From Candidatus Scatomonas pullistercoris (lineage in GTDB: Bacteria > Bacillota > Clostridia > Lachnospirales > Lachnospiraceae), in NCBI GenBank assembly GCA_018713515.1, contig DVOO01000024.1, positions 1-61,547 of the forward strand: a DNA stretch of 61,547 nucleotides, in the 5' to 3' direction. The notes beneath the pieces are model-generated. The model was not told the origin of the DNA. It saw only the letters and a list, made by a program, of their open reading frames with translations, and made no database searches. Each line of letters opens with the position of its first letter. The first letter of the stretch is position 1. Both the position numbers and the translations under genes were made by a program. This document shows positions 49,865 to 58,039 of the stretch, piece after piece.

Positions 49865-50659
49865 ATGCTCCGGGTGCTGAATGTGGAGAAAACCTTTAAT
49901 AAGGGAACAGTCAATGAAAAGAAAGCCCTGAACGGGCTGAGTCTGGAACTGGAAGACGGAGATTTCGTTACGGTAATCGGAGGAAACGGTGCCGGAAAAT
50001 CCACCATGCTGAATGTGATTGCCGGCGTGTATCCCATTGACAGGGGACAGATTATTCTGAACGGAGAGGATATATCCACCTGGCCAGAATATAAGCGGGC
50101 AAAATTTGAGGGAAGAGTTTTTCAGGATCCCATGAAGGGAACCGCAGCCAACATGCAGATTCAGGAGAATCTGGCCATGGCATACCGCCGGGGTCAGAAA
50201 AGAGGCCTGAAATGGGCAATTACGAAAGAGGAGCATGCCCGCTACCATGAAGCTTTGAAAAACCTGAATCTGGGCCTTGAGGACAGGATGACGGTGAAGG
50301 TAGGGCTGCTGTCCGGAGGCCAGCGGCAGGCTCTGACCCTTCTGATGGCCACCCTGCGGAAGCCGGAGCTGCTTCTGCTGGATGAGCACACAGCGGCGCT
50401 GGATCCGAAGACCGCAGCCAAGGTGCTGGATTTGACAGAGCAGATTGTTTCAGAGCATCGTCTCACAACGCTGATGATTACTCATAACATGAAGGATGCC
50501 ATCCGCATGGGGAACAGACTGATTATGATGCATGAGGGAAGAATTATTTACCAGGTGGGCGGCGAGGAAAAGCAGAGACTGCAGGTGCCGGAGCTGCTTG
50601 AAAAGTTTGAGCAGGCGGCGGGTGATGAATTCGCCAATGACCGGATGATACTGGGATAA
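49865..50659 (+). CDS. ABC transporter ATP-binding protein
   Basis: 264 residues. Walker A GGNGAGKSTMLNVIAG, Q-loop RVFQDPMKGTAANM, signature LLSGGQRQALTLLMATL, Walker B LLLLDEHTAALDPKTA (E preserved), switch His in MITHNM. It energises the permease at 48958. Position two bases after the permease stop implies coupling. It is the last gene of the operon, followed by a terminator. Confidence 0.93.
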   Translation: MLRVLNVEKTFNKGTVNEKKALNGLSLELEDGDFVTVIGGNGAGKSTMLNVIAGVYPIDRGQIILNGEDISTWPEYKRAKFEGRVFQDPMKGTAANMQIQENLAMAYRRGQKRGLKWAITKEEHARYHEALKNLNLGLEDRMTVKVGLLSGGQRQALTLLMATLRKPELLLLDEHTAALDPKTAAKVLDLTEQIVSEHRLTTLMITHNMKDAIRMGNRLIMMHEGRIIYQVGGEEKQRLQVPELLEKFEQAAGDEFANDRMILG

Positions 50660-50669
50660 AGCATATACC

Positions 50670-50722
50670 GGAGGGGACGGAAGAGACAGGCGCAGACCTG
50701 TTCGGCCGTCCCCTCCGTGTCT
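50670..50722 (+). terminator. Terminator of the COG2984-type ABC operon
   Basis: 11-bp stem GGAGGGGACGG (50670-50680) / CCGTCCCCTCC (50706-50716), with an inner ACAGG/CCTGT; followed by GTGTCTTC, a weak T-run. Confidence 0.65.
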
Positions 50723-50751
50723 TCACGGCGGCCTTTCTTTTCAGCGACGGC

Positions 50752-50780
50752 TTTACTTATTGTCTGAAAAATGGTAAAAT
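50752..50780 (+). promoter_or_regulatory. Possible promoter of the ArsR gene
   Basis: TTTACT (50752-50757), 17 nt, TAAAAT (50775-50780); the -35 is weak. Confidence 0.5.
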
Positions 50781-50857
50781 AACCAATATATCTTCCCAGG
50801 GCCGGCCCACTATTTCATATCAGGATCGAGACATCATGATCAGATGGAGGAAACAGC

Positions 50858-51208
50858 ATGTCAGAGAATAACGGGCTAAAGCAGGGATTTCGCCTGCAGG
50901 GACTCACCGGCAGTCCGGAGAGCCCTCCCGGTGAAACGGTTCATCGGCTGGCCGATCTATTCAAGACCTTCGGGGATCCCACCAGAATCAGAATCTTAAC
51001 GGTTTTGTCCGGACAGGAGCTCTGCGTCTGTGATATTGCAGATCTGCTGGGCATGAGCCAGAGCGCCATATCCCATCAGCTCGGCGTGCTGAGGCAGGCA
51101 GGGCTGGTAAGCTTTCGGAGGGAGGGAAGAACAGTATTTTATTCTCTGGCTGACAGGCATGTATCCATGATCCTGTCCCAGGGACTGGAACATGTTAACG
51201 AGGGGTGA
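50858..51208 (+). CDS. ArsR/SmtB-family metalloregulator
   Basis: 116 residues. The winged helix-turn-helix has ELCVCDIADLLGMSQSAISHQLGVLRQAGLVSFRREGR. The ELCVCD motif is the thiol (alpha-3) metal-sensing site of ArsR/CadC-type proteins, and the C-terminal helix LADRHVSMILSQGLEHVNEG carries the DxH...H spacing of the alpha-5 zinc site. Both sites are therefore plausible. Such proteins repress metal-resistance genes until metal binds. No transporter is adjacent; the next gene is citrate synthase, 48 bp later. GGAGG lies upstream of ATG 50858. Confidence 0.9.
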   Translation: MSENNGLKQGFRLQGLTGSPESPPGETVHRLADLFKTFGDPTRIRILTVLSGQELCVCDIADLLGMSQSAISHQLGVLRQAGLVSFRREGRTVFYSLADRHVSMILSQGLEHVNEG

Positions 51209-51256
51209 GACGGAAGAAGGCCGAGGGGCCGATTGCAGAGAAAGGAGAGGATGAAC

Positions 51257-52615
51257 ATGAGTTTTAACATGAAGGTAACGCCGGAGATTCTGGCGCTGAC
51301 GGAGGAGTGCATCAGGAATTCCAGTATCGATCCGTCCCTTTACGGTAAATATGATGTAAAGAGAGGACTTCGGGATGTAAATGGAAACGGCGTTCTGGCC
51401 GGACTCACAGAGATTTCCGATATTATCGCTTTTAAGAACGTGGATGGGGTGAAAACACCCTGCGACGGAGAACTGTATTATCGGGGAATTAATGTGACGG
51501 ATCTGGTGGGAGGCTTCCTGGCTGAGGGCCGCCTGGGATTTGAAGAGACGGCCTATCTGCTTCTGTTCGGGAAGCTTCCCACGGAAGCCCAGCTGGAGGA
51601 GTTCAACGGGATTTTAAAGGCACAGCAGTCTCTGCCGAAGAATTTTGTGCGGGATGTTGTCATGAAGGCCCCCAGCCGTGACATGATGAACACCCTTTCC
51701 AGGAGTGTGCTGACTCTGTATGCCTATGACCACCAGGCAGATGATACGTCCCTGCCCAACGTACTGCGGCAGTGTCTGACGCTGATCGCCGTGTTCCCCA
51801 TGCTCTCGGTGTACGGATATCAGGCCTATAATCATTACATGATGGGAAAAAGCCTCTACATTCACAATCCGTCCAAAAAGCTGTCCACAGCGGAGAATAT
51901 CCTGCGGATGCTGCGGCCGGATATGAAATATACGCAGATGGAGGCTCTTGTGCTGGATCTTGCGCTGGTGCTTCATATGGAGCACGGCGGCGGCAATAAT
52001 TCCACCTTCACCACGCATGTGGTATCTTCTTCGGGAACGGATACGTATTCCACCATTGCGGCCGCCCTGGGTTCTCTGAAGGGGCCGAAGCACGGCGGAG
52101 CCAACATTAAGGTGGTGCGCATGGTGAATGACATGAAGAAAAATGTGAAGGACTGGACGGATGAGGAAGAGGTTTCCAATTATCTGAGAAAGCTTCTGCA
52201 TAAGGAAGCCTTTGACCAGAAGGGGCTGATTTACGGCATGGGCCATGCCGTCTATTCCATTTCAGACCCCAGGGCCACAATCTTTAAGTCCTTCGTGGAG
52301 AAGCTGGCCAAGGAAAAGCACAGGGAAAAGGATTACGGCCTTTACTCCATGGTGGAGCGTCTGGCTCCGAAGATTATCGGCGAGGAGAGGCATATTTACA
52401 AAGGTGTGGCCGCCAATGTGGATTTTTACAGCGGTTTTGTTTACAGCATGCTGGATCTTCCGCTGGAGCTGTTTACGCCCATGTTTGCCTGTGCCCGCAT
52501 TGTGGGCTGGAGCGCGCACCGTATGGAAGAACTGATCAATGCGGATAAGATCATCCGTCCGGCATACAAGAATGTGAAGAGTCACGACACATACGTGCCT
52601 CTCCATGAGAGATAA
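51257..52615 (+). CDS. gltA: Citrate synthase
   Basis: 452 residues from ATG 51257, chosen since AAAGGAG lies 9 nt upstream; ATG 51251 is closer to it. Catalytic blocks are GSLKGPKHGGANIKVV (first His), YGMGHAVYSISDPRA (second His) and NVDFYSGFVYSMLDLPLELFTP (Asp). It condenses oxaloacetate and acetyl-CoA. The form is the longer one seen in clostridia. No aconitase or isocitrate dehydrogenase is nearby, so it probably feeds glutamate synthesis. It follows the ArsR gene in the same direction; linked expression is possible but not shown. Confidence 0.94.
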   Translation: MSFNMKVTPEILALTEECIRNSSIDPSLYGKYDVKRGLRDVNGNGVLAGLTEISDIIAFKNVDGVKTPCDGELYYRGINVTDLVGGFLAEGRLGFEETAYLLLFGKLPTEAQLEEFNGILKAQQSLPKNFVRDVVMKAPSRDMMNTLSRSVLTLYAYDHQADDTSLPNVLRQCLTLIAVFPMLSVYGYQAYNHYMMGKSLYIHNPSKKLSTAENILRMLRPDMKYTQMEALVLDLALVLHMEHGGGNNSTFTTHVVSSSGTDTYSTIAAALGSLKGPKHGGANIKVVRMVNDMKKNVKDWTDEEEVSNYLRKLLHKEAFDQKGLIYGMGHAVYSISDPRATIFKSFVEKLAKEKHREKDYGLYSMVERLAPKIIGEERHIYKGVAANVDFYSGFVYSMLDLPLELFTPMFACARIVGWSAHRMEELINADKIIRPAYKNVKSHDTYVPLHER

Positions 52616-52639
52616 CGGGAGGAAATCAGGAGATTTTTT

Positions 52640-53527
52640 ATGGAAGAGGAAAAGCTGATAAGGGCTGGTCTGGTGCTGGAGGGAGGTGCCATGAGGGGTA
52701 TTTTCACCGCCGGAGTGCTGGATTATCTCATGGAACAGAACTGCTGGCTGTCCTATGTGGCAGGAGTTTCAGCCGGATCCAGCAATGCTGCGGATTATGT
52801 TTCGCGGCAGATCGGCAGAACCCGCGACTGCATGGCGGTCCGGGACCGGGACAAGCAGTATATTAATACCAACCCGGTGAAATTTCTGAAGAGCGGCGAG
52901 ATTTTCGACATGGACATGCTGTATAACCGCTATCCGAATGAACTGTTTCCTTTTGACTATGATACGTATTTCCACTCGAAAATAGCCTGCGAGCTGGTGC
53001 TGACCAACTGCCTGACAGGGCGGGCGGAATATCTGGATGAGCGGTCAGATAAAAAAAGGCTGCTGTCTCTGATTGCCGGCTCCAGCAGTGTGCCGCTGAT
53101 GAGCCGCATGGTGGAAGTGGACGGAACTCCTTATCTGGACGGCGGACTGGCGGACTCCATCCCGATTCTCCATACCATGGAGAAGGGGTACCGGAAAATC
53201 GTGGTGGTGCTGACCCGCCGGAAGGGTTACAGGAAGAAAGAGAAGAGCGCGGTTCACGGACTGATCCGTCTGTATTACCGGAAATACCCGGAGCTTGTGC
53301 GGACGATCATCAGCCGGGGACGGGTGTATAACCGTACTATGGAGCTGGTAGAAAAGTGGGAGGCAGAAGGAAAAATTTTCGTGATCCGTCCGGAAGCGCC
53401 GCCCGTTTCCCGCACAGAGAAGGACTGCGAGAAGCTGCTGGACTTTTATCGGCACGGGTATGAGCAGATGCAAGACCGGTACGGGGAACTTAAGGGATAT
53501 CTGAAGACAGGAGAAGAGACAGAATGA
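52640..53527 (+). CDS. Patatin-like phospholipase
   Basis: 295 residues. The oxyanion motif is LVLEGGAMRGIFTAGVLDYL, the catalytic serine motif AGVSAGSSNA (GxSxG) and the Asp motif DGGLADSIPI. These are serine-Asp dyad acyl hydrolases acting on lipids. The last ~60 residues are basic and hydrophilic. Its stop overlaps the YqeG start by 4 nt. A GGAGG precedes the start, with GGAG a few bases later. Confidence 0.92.
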   Translation: MEEEKLIRAGLVLEGGAMRGIFTAGVLDYLMEQNCWLSYVAGVSAGSSNAADYVSRQIGRTRDCMAVRDRDKQYINTNPVKFLKSGEIFDMDMLYNRYPNELFPFDYDTYFHSKIACELVLTNCLTGRAEYLDERSDKKRLLSLIAGSSSVPLMSRMVEVDGTPYLDGGLADSIPILHTMEKGYRKIVVVLTRRKGYRKKEKSAVHGLIRLYYRKYPELVRTIISRGRVYNRTMELVEKWEAEGKIFVIRPEAPPVSRTEKDCEKLLDFYRHGYEQMQDRYGELKGYLKTGEETE

Positions 53528-54042
53528 GGAGCGGTTTTCTTTCAACGTTTTATCCTGACGAATGGTGGGATTCCGCCTATGAGCTGCCTTATGAAAAATG
53601 GTATGAAGAGGGCAGGAGAGGTCTTATCTTTGATATCGACAATACACTGGTTCCCCACGGGGCGCCGGCCGATGAGAGGGCTGTGGAACTGTTCCGGCGG
53701 CTTCGCAGAATCGGATTTGCCACCTGTCTGATTTCAAACAATCAGCTGCCCCGAGTGAAGCCTTTTGCCGATGCGGTTTCCTCCGCTTTTGTGGAGAACG
53801 CGCATAAACCCTCCACCCGCAATTACCTGGAGGCATGCCGGAGAATGCGGGTGACAAAGGAGCAGGCACTCTTTATCGGAGACCAGCTGTTTACGGACGT
53901 ATGGGGGGCTAAAAGGGCCGGGATCCACAGTATCCTGGTAAAACCCATTCATCCCCGGGAAGAAATCCAGATCGTGCTGAAACGGCGGCTGGAATGGATC
54001 GTTCTGTTTTTTTATAAGAGACATTGTAAAAGAAAATCTTGA
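53524..54042 (+). CDS. YqeG-family HAD IIIA-type phosphatase
   Basis: 172 residues. HAD motif I RGLIFDIDNTLVPHG (two catalytic Asp), motif II CLISNNQLPR and motif III/IV GDQLFTDVWGAKRAG. The opening RSGFLSTFYPDEWWDSAYELPYEKW is characteristic of YqeG. The substrate is not firmly known. The ATGA overlap with the patatin gene means the two are coupled. The C-terminus is basic. Confidence 0.93.
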   Translation: MRSGFLSTFYPDEWWDSAYELPYEKWYEEGRRGLIFDIDNTLVPHGAPADERAVELFRRLRRIGFATCLISNNQLPRVKPFADAVSSAFVENAHKPSTRNYLEACRRMRVTKEQALFIGDQLFTDVWGAKRAGIHSILVKPIHPREEIQIVLKRRLEWIVLFFYKRHCKRKS

Positions 54043-54067
54043 AAAAAGAAAAAAAGTGTTATAAAAT
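54039..54067 (+). promoter_or_regulatory. Promoter of efp
   Basis: TTGAAA (54039-54044), 17 nt, TAAAAT (54062-54067), 57 nt before the gene. Confidence 0.8.
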
Positions 54068-54123
54068 AGCTTTGGGTTTGCCGCGTACAGGCGCGGCGCG
54101 TACAGTGAAGGAGGAATATCAGA

Positions 54124-54681
54124 ATGATTTCAGCAGGAGATTTCAGAAACGGCATTACCCTGGAAATTGACGGGAACGTCGTTCAGATCGTAGAATTTCA
54201 GCATGTAAAGCCAGGAAAGGGTGCGGCTTTCGTGAGAACGAAGCTTAAGAATGTTATCAACGGAGGAGTAACCGAGAAAACTTTCCGTCCCACTGAGAAA
54301 TTCCCGCAGGCCCGGATTGACCGTGTGGATATGCAGTATCTGTATAACGATGGAGATCTTTACTATTTCATGGATGTGCAGACCTATGATCAGGTTGCTC
54401 TGAATAAGGAGACCATCGGCGATGCGCTGAAGTTTGTAAAAGAGAATGAGATGGTGAAGGTGTGCTCCTACAATGGAAATGTATTTGCCATTGAGCCGCC
54501 GCTGTTTGTGGAACTTGAGATTACAGAGACAGAGCCCGGCTTTGCAGGCAATACAGCCCAGGGAGCGACGAAACCGGCCATTGTGGAGACCGGCGCGCAG
54601 GTCAGCGTTCCGCTGTTTGTAAACCAGGGAGATGTGATCAAGATCGATACGAGAACCGGCGAATATTTGAGCCGTGTGTAA
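54124..54681 (+). CDS. efp: Elongation factor P
   Basis: 185 residues. The KOW-like N-terminal domain has the loop [16 protein letters not shown] with the tip Lys that enters the peptidyl-transferase centre; the OB-fold C-terminal domains end in [21 protein letters not shown] relieves ribosome stalling at polyproline. The PT-rich protein at 56407 is one nearby potential client, though that is only an observation. No epm modification genes are in the window. It has its own promoter. Confidence 0.97.
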   Translation: MISAGDFRNGITLEIDGNVVQIVEFQHVKPGKGAAFVRTKLKNVINGGVTEKTFRPTEKFPQARIDRVDMQYLYNDGDLYYFMDVQTYDQVALNKETIGDALKFVKENEMVKVCSYNGNVFAIEPPLFVELEITETEPGFAGNTAQGATKPAIVETGAQVSVPLFVNQGDVIKIDTRTGEYLSRV

Positions 54682-54701
54682 GGTCTGTGTTTATGAGACG
54701 T

Positions 54702-54745
54702 GGGATCCGGCGGCAGGCAGTCTGTTTCTGCCGGGTCCCTGTCCG
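54702..54745 (+). terminator. Probable terminator after efp
   Basis: Imperfect stem between 54702-54716 and CTGCCGGGTCCC (54728-54739); alternatively GGATCCGG (54703-54710) / CCGGATCC (54743-54750). No clear T-run. The rest of the gap to 54976 shows nothing recognisable. Confidence 0.45.
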
Positions 54746-54975
54746 GATCCGCATTCGCGGGTCCCGTTTTCTGTCAGGGTTAGCCCCGTCATTTCTTATT
54801 CAGTCCAGTTTCGGACATATTTCACAGAAATTTAAATTCTATACAGAAGATGCTGCCGTGCCAGCGCCGGCTTCTGAGACTTCTGTCTCCGCCTTTTGCC
54901 GCAGCAGGGCAGTGCTGACGCATGTGCGTGTTTTTACACATGAAAATAAATGATAAAAGAAAGGTGGAAACAAAT

Positions 54976-55866
54976 ATGAATTATGAGAAGTTCCGTGAGA
55001 CACTGGCGGAGGAGGTCAGACGGCAGGCAGAGGGCCGGCTTCTGGTGCGTCTGGAGACTGTAACAAAAAATAACGGCGTGAAGGCAGATGCCCTGGAGCT
55101 GCGGGAGAGGGGGAGCCGGTTTGCGCCTATCCTGTATCTGGACAGCTTCTACGAGCAGTATCTGCGGGGCGTGGGTGTGTCCCATCTGGCCTCCCTGGTG
55201 CTGGACTGCTATGAGGAATTCAGCAAAAATCCTCCGGCAGCGGCGGAATTTATTCAGATCTACGAGAAGGCATCACCCTCTATTTTCTGCAAGGTGATTA
55301 ATTATGAAAAAAATCTCGGTCTTCTGGAAGAGGTGCCCCACGAGAAATGGATGGATCTGGCCGTGGTATACTATTATCAGATGGAAATACCGGGAGCCGG
55401 GAACGCGGCAGTCCTGATAAGAAACAGCCATCTGGAGCAGTGGGGAATTACGGAATCTGTCCTTCGGGAGCGGGCCTGGAGCAATACTGTTGAGAAGCTG
55501 CGGCCGGTGTGCCGGAGGCTCAGTGAAATTCTGGCGGAGGACGAACGGTTTGAAGAGGAACAGCCGGAAGGCATGGCCGCCATCTATCTTCTGACAAATA
55601 CCAGGAAGTATCTGGGAGCCATCTGCATTCATTATCCGGGAATGGCAGAGCAGATTGGAGAAAGCCTGAAGTCGGATTATTATGTACTGCCCAGCAGTAT
55701 CCATGAGTGCCTGATCCTGCCCGCAGAAGGCTTCAGTGAGGCCCAGCTGAAAACTATGGTGGAAGAGATCAACGAAACCAGGCTTCCGCCCCAGGAGGTG
55801 CTGTCGAATCAGGTTTATTATTACGACAGAAACCTCCGGAGACTTGCAGTTGCCCGGGAAGCCTGA
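54976..55866 (+). CDS. DUF5688-family protein
   Basis: 296 residues from ATG 54976, with AAAGGTGG ~10 nt upstream. The family opening MNYEKFRETLAEEVRRQAEGRLLVRLETVTKNNGVKADAL and the block YLDSFYEQYLRGVGV are seen. It is soluble, with no membrane segment or signal peptide. DUF5688 proteins are common in gut Lachnospiraceae and are of unknown function; nothing in the neighbourhood explains it. Confidence 0.82.
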   Translation: MNYEKFRETLAEEVRRQAEGRLLVRLETVTKNNGVKADALELRERGSRFAPILYLDSFYEQYLRGVGVSHLASLVLDCYEEFSKNPPAAAEFIQIYEKASPSIFCKVINYEKNLGLLEEVPHEKWMDLAVVYYYQMEIPGAGNAAVLIRNSHLEQWGITESVLRERAWSNTVEKLRPVCRRLSEILAEDERFEEEQPEGMAAIYLLTNTRKYLGAICIHYPGMAEQIGESLKSDYYVLPSSIHECLILPAEGFSEAQLKTMVEEINETRLPPQEVLSNQVYYYDRNLRRLAVAREA

Positions 55867-55873
55867 CAGAGCA

Positions 55874-56089
55874 TTACTGCCTGTTCTCCGGATTTCCGGT
55901 ATTCTGGGCACTGTCTGCCGCCTGTTCTACCGCGTCTTTTACCGCATCCTTTACTGCCTTTCCCTGCTGGACTGCCTGCTCGCCCTTTTTGGCCAGAGTG
56001 TCAACAACGTTCTTGGCCGCTTCTGCAGTGGTGGCCATGGCTCCGATGCCGGCCATGACCGTCTTTTTTAATCCGTCTTCTAATCCCAT
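55874..56089 (-). CDS. Small phasin-like helical protein
   Basis: 71 residues from ATG 56089 (AAAGGA ~8 nt upstream; ATG 56095 abuts it). It is all-helical and Ala/Lys-rich: MGLEDGLKKTVMAGIGAMATTAEAAKNVVDTLAKKGEQAV, then KAVKDAVKDAVEQAADSAQN, resembling phasin-type amphipathic helices. Function unknown; no PHA genes are nearby. The larger frame up to 56386 is the antisense of the tRNA and not used. Confidence 0.7.
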   Translation of the reverse strand: MGLEDGLKKTVMAGIGAMATTAEAAKNVVDTLAKKGEQAVQQGKAVKDAVKDAVEQAADSAQNTGNPENRQ

Positions 56090-56210
56090 ATGCATTTCCT
56101 TTCTGCGCATATTCCCTGAAAATTCAGATTTTATGAATGCTGCATTTACAGTATTGGAAGAGATAAAAAAATTTATACATATTTGTTTTGAGACACTGCC
56201 AGCAAAATAC

Positions 56211-56239
56211 TTGACGGCACCAGATTCTTGTGCTAATAT
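56211..56239 (+). promoter_or_regulatory. Promoter of tRNA-Arg
   Basis: TTGACG (56211-56216), 17 nt, TAATAT (56234-56239); TATAAT at 56237-56242 gives a 20-nt spacer. Confidence 0.6.
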
Positions 56240-56257
56240 AATAGCCGCAGGTGTTTT

Positions 56258-56330
56258 GCGTTTGTAGCTCAGGGGATAGAGCAACGGTTTCCGGTACCGT
56301 GTGTCGGGGGTTCGAATCCCTCCAGACGCG
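56258..56330 (+). tRNA. tRNA-Arg (anticodon CCG)
   Basis: 73 nt fold into a cloverleaf: acceptor GCGTTTG/CAGACGC, D arm GCTC/GAGC, anticodon stem ACGGT/ACCGT with loop TTCCGGT (CCG at positions 34-36), T arm around TTCGAAT. It reads CGG. The CCA end is not encoded. Tn-type insertions sometimes use tRNA-Arg genes; no remnant is seen here. Confidence 0.95.
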
Positions 56331-56406
56331 TAAAGAGGAGCCGGATATTTATTATCCGGCTTTTGGCATACATAAGGGGAGATCATTTACAGAAAAGGGG
56401 AGAACC

Positions 56407-57246
56407 ATGGATCAAAAGGGTAAGAGACCTGTCAGAAAAGAGAATCCCGTCCGGGAGTGGATCTCTGACAATCTGCGCTATATTATGCTGATCGCGGTGA
56501 TCGCAGTAATTGTGATCGCTGTTATTTTCGGGATCCGCGCCATTGCCGGACACGGCGGCGGGGAAGAGGACCGTCAGACTGTTCAGTCCTCCAGCCCGGA
56601 GACGGGAGAGGATTCTTCTGCGTCCTCCACGCCGGAGCCCACGGAGACGGCTACGCCGACGCCCACGGCCACGCCGGAGCCCACGGAGACAGCCACACCG
56701 ACGCCCACGGCCACGCCGGAACCCACAGAGACGGCCACGCCGACACCTACGGCTACGCCGGAACCCACCCAGACAGCGGGGCTGACCCGGGATAATCAGG
56801 AGGTACAGTCGCTGATTGCCGCGTATTACAGCGCCCTGACGGACCGGAATCCGGACGCGCTTACCGGAATTGTAGATGAGCTGACTGAGGAAGACCGGGC
56901 AGTGGTGGCAAATAATCAGCTGATCGAATCCTACAGTAATGTTCAGACGTATACCTATCCGGGGGAGCAGGACGGCACCTATGTTGTATTTGCTTCTTAT
57001 GATTACAAATACATAAATTATGAAGAACAGCTTCCGGCTCTGACCCAGTTTTATGTGTACCGGAATGAGAGCGGAAGTCTCTGCATGGCCTCCGAAATTT
57101 CAGACAGCAGTGTGCAGAGTTACATCCAGCAGGTACTGGGCCGGACAGATGTTCAGACTCTGATCGGTCAGGTGCAGGCAGAATATGATGCGGTGCTGAG
57201 CTCTAATTCGGAGCTTCAGGCTTATGTGGAAAGCCTGTCCGGCTGA
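56407..57246 (+). CDS. Membrane-anchored protein with PT-rich repeats
   Basis: 279 residues from ATG 56407 (GGGGAG upstream). A short cytoplasmic basic start is followed by one helix (YIMLIAVIAVIVIAVIFGI, ~25-43), then a Ser/Glu-rich linker, three 14-residue PEPTETATPTPTAT repeats, and an extracytoplasmic domain of ~150 residues (EVQSLIAAYYSALTDRNPDALTG, SYDYKYINYEEQLPALTQFYVYRN). The rigid PT stalk suggests projection through the wall. I do not recognise the family of the outer domain. Confidence 0.82.
   Translation: MDQKGKRPVRKENPVREWISDNLRYIMLIAVIAVIVIAVIFGIRAIAGHGGGEEDRQTVQSSSPETGEDSSASSTPEPTETATPTPTATPEPTETATPTPTATPEPTETATPTPTATPEPTQTAGLTRDNQEVQSLIAAYYSALTDRNPDALTGIVDELTEEDRAVVANNQLIESYSNVQTYTYPGEQDGTYVVFASYDYKYINYEEQLPALTQFYVYRNESGSLCMASEISDSSVQSYIQQVLGRTDVQTLIGQVQAEYDAVLSSNSELQAYVESLSG
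56632..56757 (+). repeat. Three 42-bp in-frame repeats encoding PEPTETATPTPTAT
   Basis: Exact 42-bp period (starts 56632, 56674, 56716) with synonymous changes, plus a partial fourth copy. Confidence 0.92.
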
Positions 57247-57276
57247 GAAGGCCGCAGACACAGGACAGCAGAAGAG

Positions 57277-57314
57277 GTTGCCTTGAGCCAGAACTGGTTC
57301 AAGGCAACTTTCTT
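57277..57314 (+). terminator. Terminator after the PT-repeat gene
   Basis: 15-bp stem GTTGCCTTGAGCCAG (57277-57291) / 57294-57308 with one G-T pair and a 2-nt loop, then TTTCTT. Confidence 0.8.
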
Positions 57315-57328
57315 GAATAGAGGGAATT

Positions 57329-58039
57329 ATGCGAATCAACAAGTATTTGAGTGAAGCAGGACTCTGCTCCAGACGGGAGGCTGACCGGCTGATTGCGGCG
57401 GGCCGCGTGACTGTAGGGGGCATAACGGCCAGGACGGGCATGCAGGTGGAAGATAACTCCGATATCCGGATAGACGGACGCCGGATCGGCGGACAGGAAA
57501 AAAAGGTTTACCTGAAATTTTATAAACCGAGAGGCATAGTCTGTACGGCAGACAGGCGGGAGCCCGGAAATCTGACGGACTATCTGCAATATCCTGTGCG
57601 GGTCACCTATGCGGGACGGCTGGACAAAGACTCAGAGGGCCTGCTGCTTCTGACAAATGACGGAGATCTGATTGATCAGGCCATGCGGGCCAGAAATGTC
57701 CATGAAAAAGAGTATCAGGTGACGGTAGACCGGGAATATGAGGATACTTTTCTGGAAAAGCTGCAGAGGGGAATCTATCTGAAGGAACTGAGGGTCCGCA
57801 CAAGGCCCTGCCGGGCCTGGAGAACGGGGCCGAAATCCTTTCGGATTGTTCTGACCCAGGGACTGAACCGTCAGATCCGGAGAATGTGCCGGAGCTGCGG
57901 ATTTCGTGTCATAACCTTGCGGAGAGTGCGGATTCTGAACCTTACCCTGGAGGGACTGAAACCGGGGGAGTACAGGGAATTGACAGAGGAGGAACTCTCG
58001 GAGCTGAAAACGCGGGTGGGAGGTTTGCAACATGGATGA
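57329..58039 (+). CDS. RsuA/RluB/RluF-family rRNA pseudouridine synthase
   Basis: 236 residues. The S4 RNA-binding domain opens MRINKYLSEAGLCSRREADRLIAAGRVTVGG; the catalytic motif is AGRLDKDSEGLLLLTNDGDLI with the Asp in RLD. It makes pseudouridine in rRNA; RluF-type by length, though RluB or RsuA cannot be excluded. AGAGGGA lies upstream of ATG 57329. It overlaps the ligA start by 8 nt. Confidence 0.93.
   Translation: MRINKYLSEAGLCSRREADRLIAAGRVTVGGITARTGMQVEDNSDIRIDGRRIGGQEKKVYLKFYKPRGIVCTADRREPGNLTDYLQYPVRVTYAGRLDKDSEGLLLLTNDGDLIDQAMRARNVHEKEYQVTVDREYEDTFLEKLQRGIYLKELRVRTRPCRAWRTGPKSFRIVLTQGLNRQIRRMCRSCGFRVITLRRVRILNLTLEGLKPGEYRELTEEELSELKTRVGGLQHG

Noticed and set aside
55874-56386. Long minus-strand frame covering the tRNA-Arg gene (ASGGIRTPDTRYRKPLLYPLSY-like text)
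   Set aside because: This is the classic antisense translation of a tRNA gene; only the 71-residue 3' part with its own ribosome binding site is kept as a gene.
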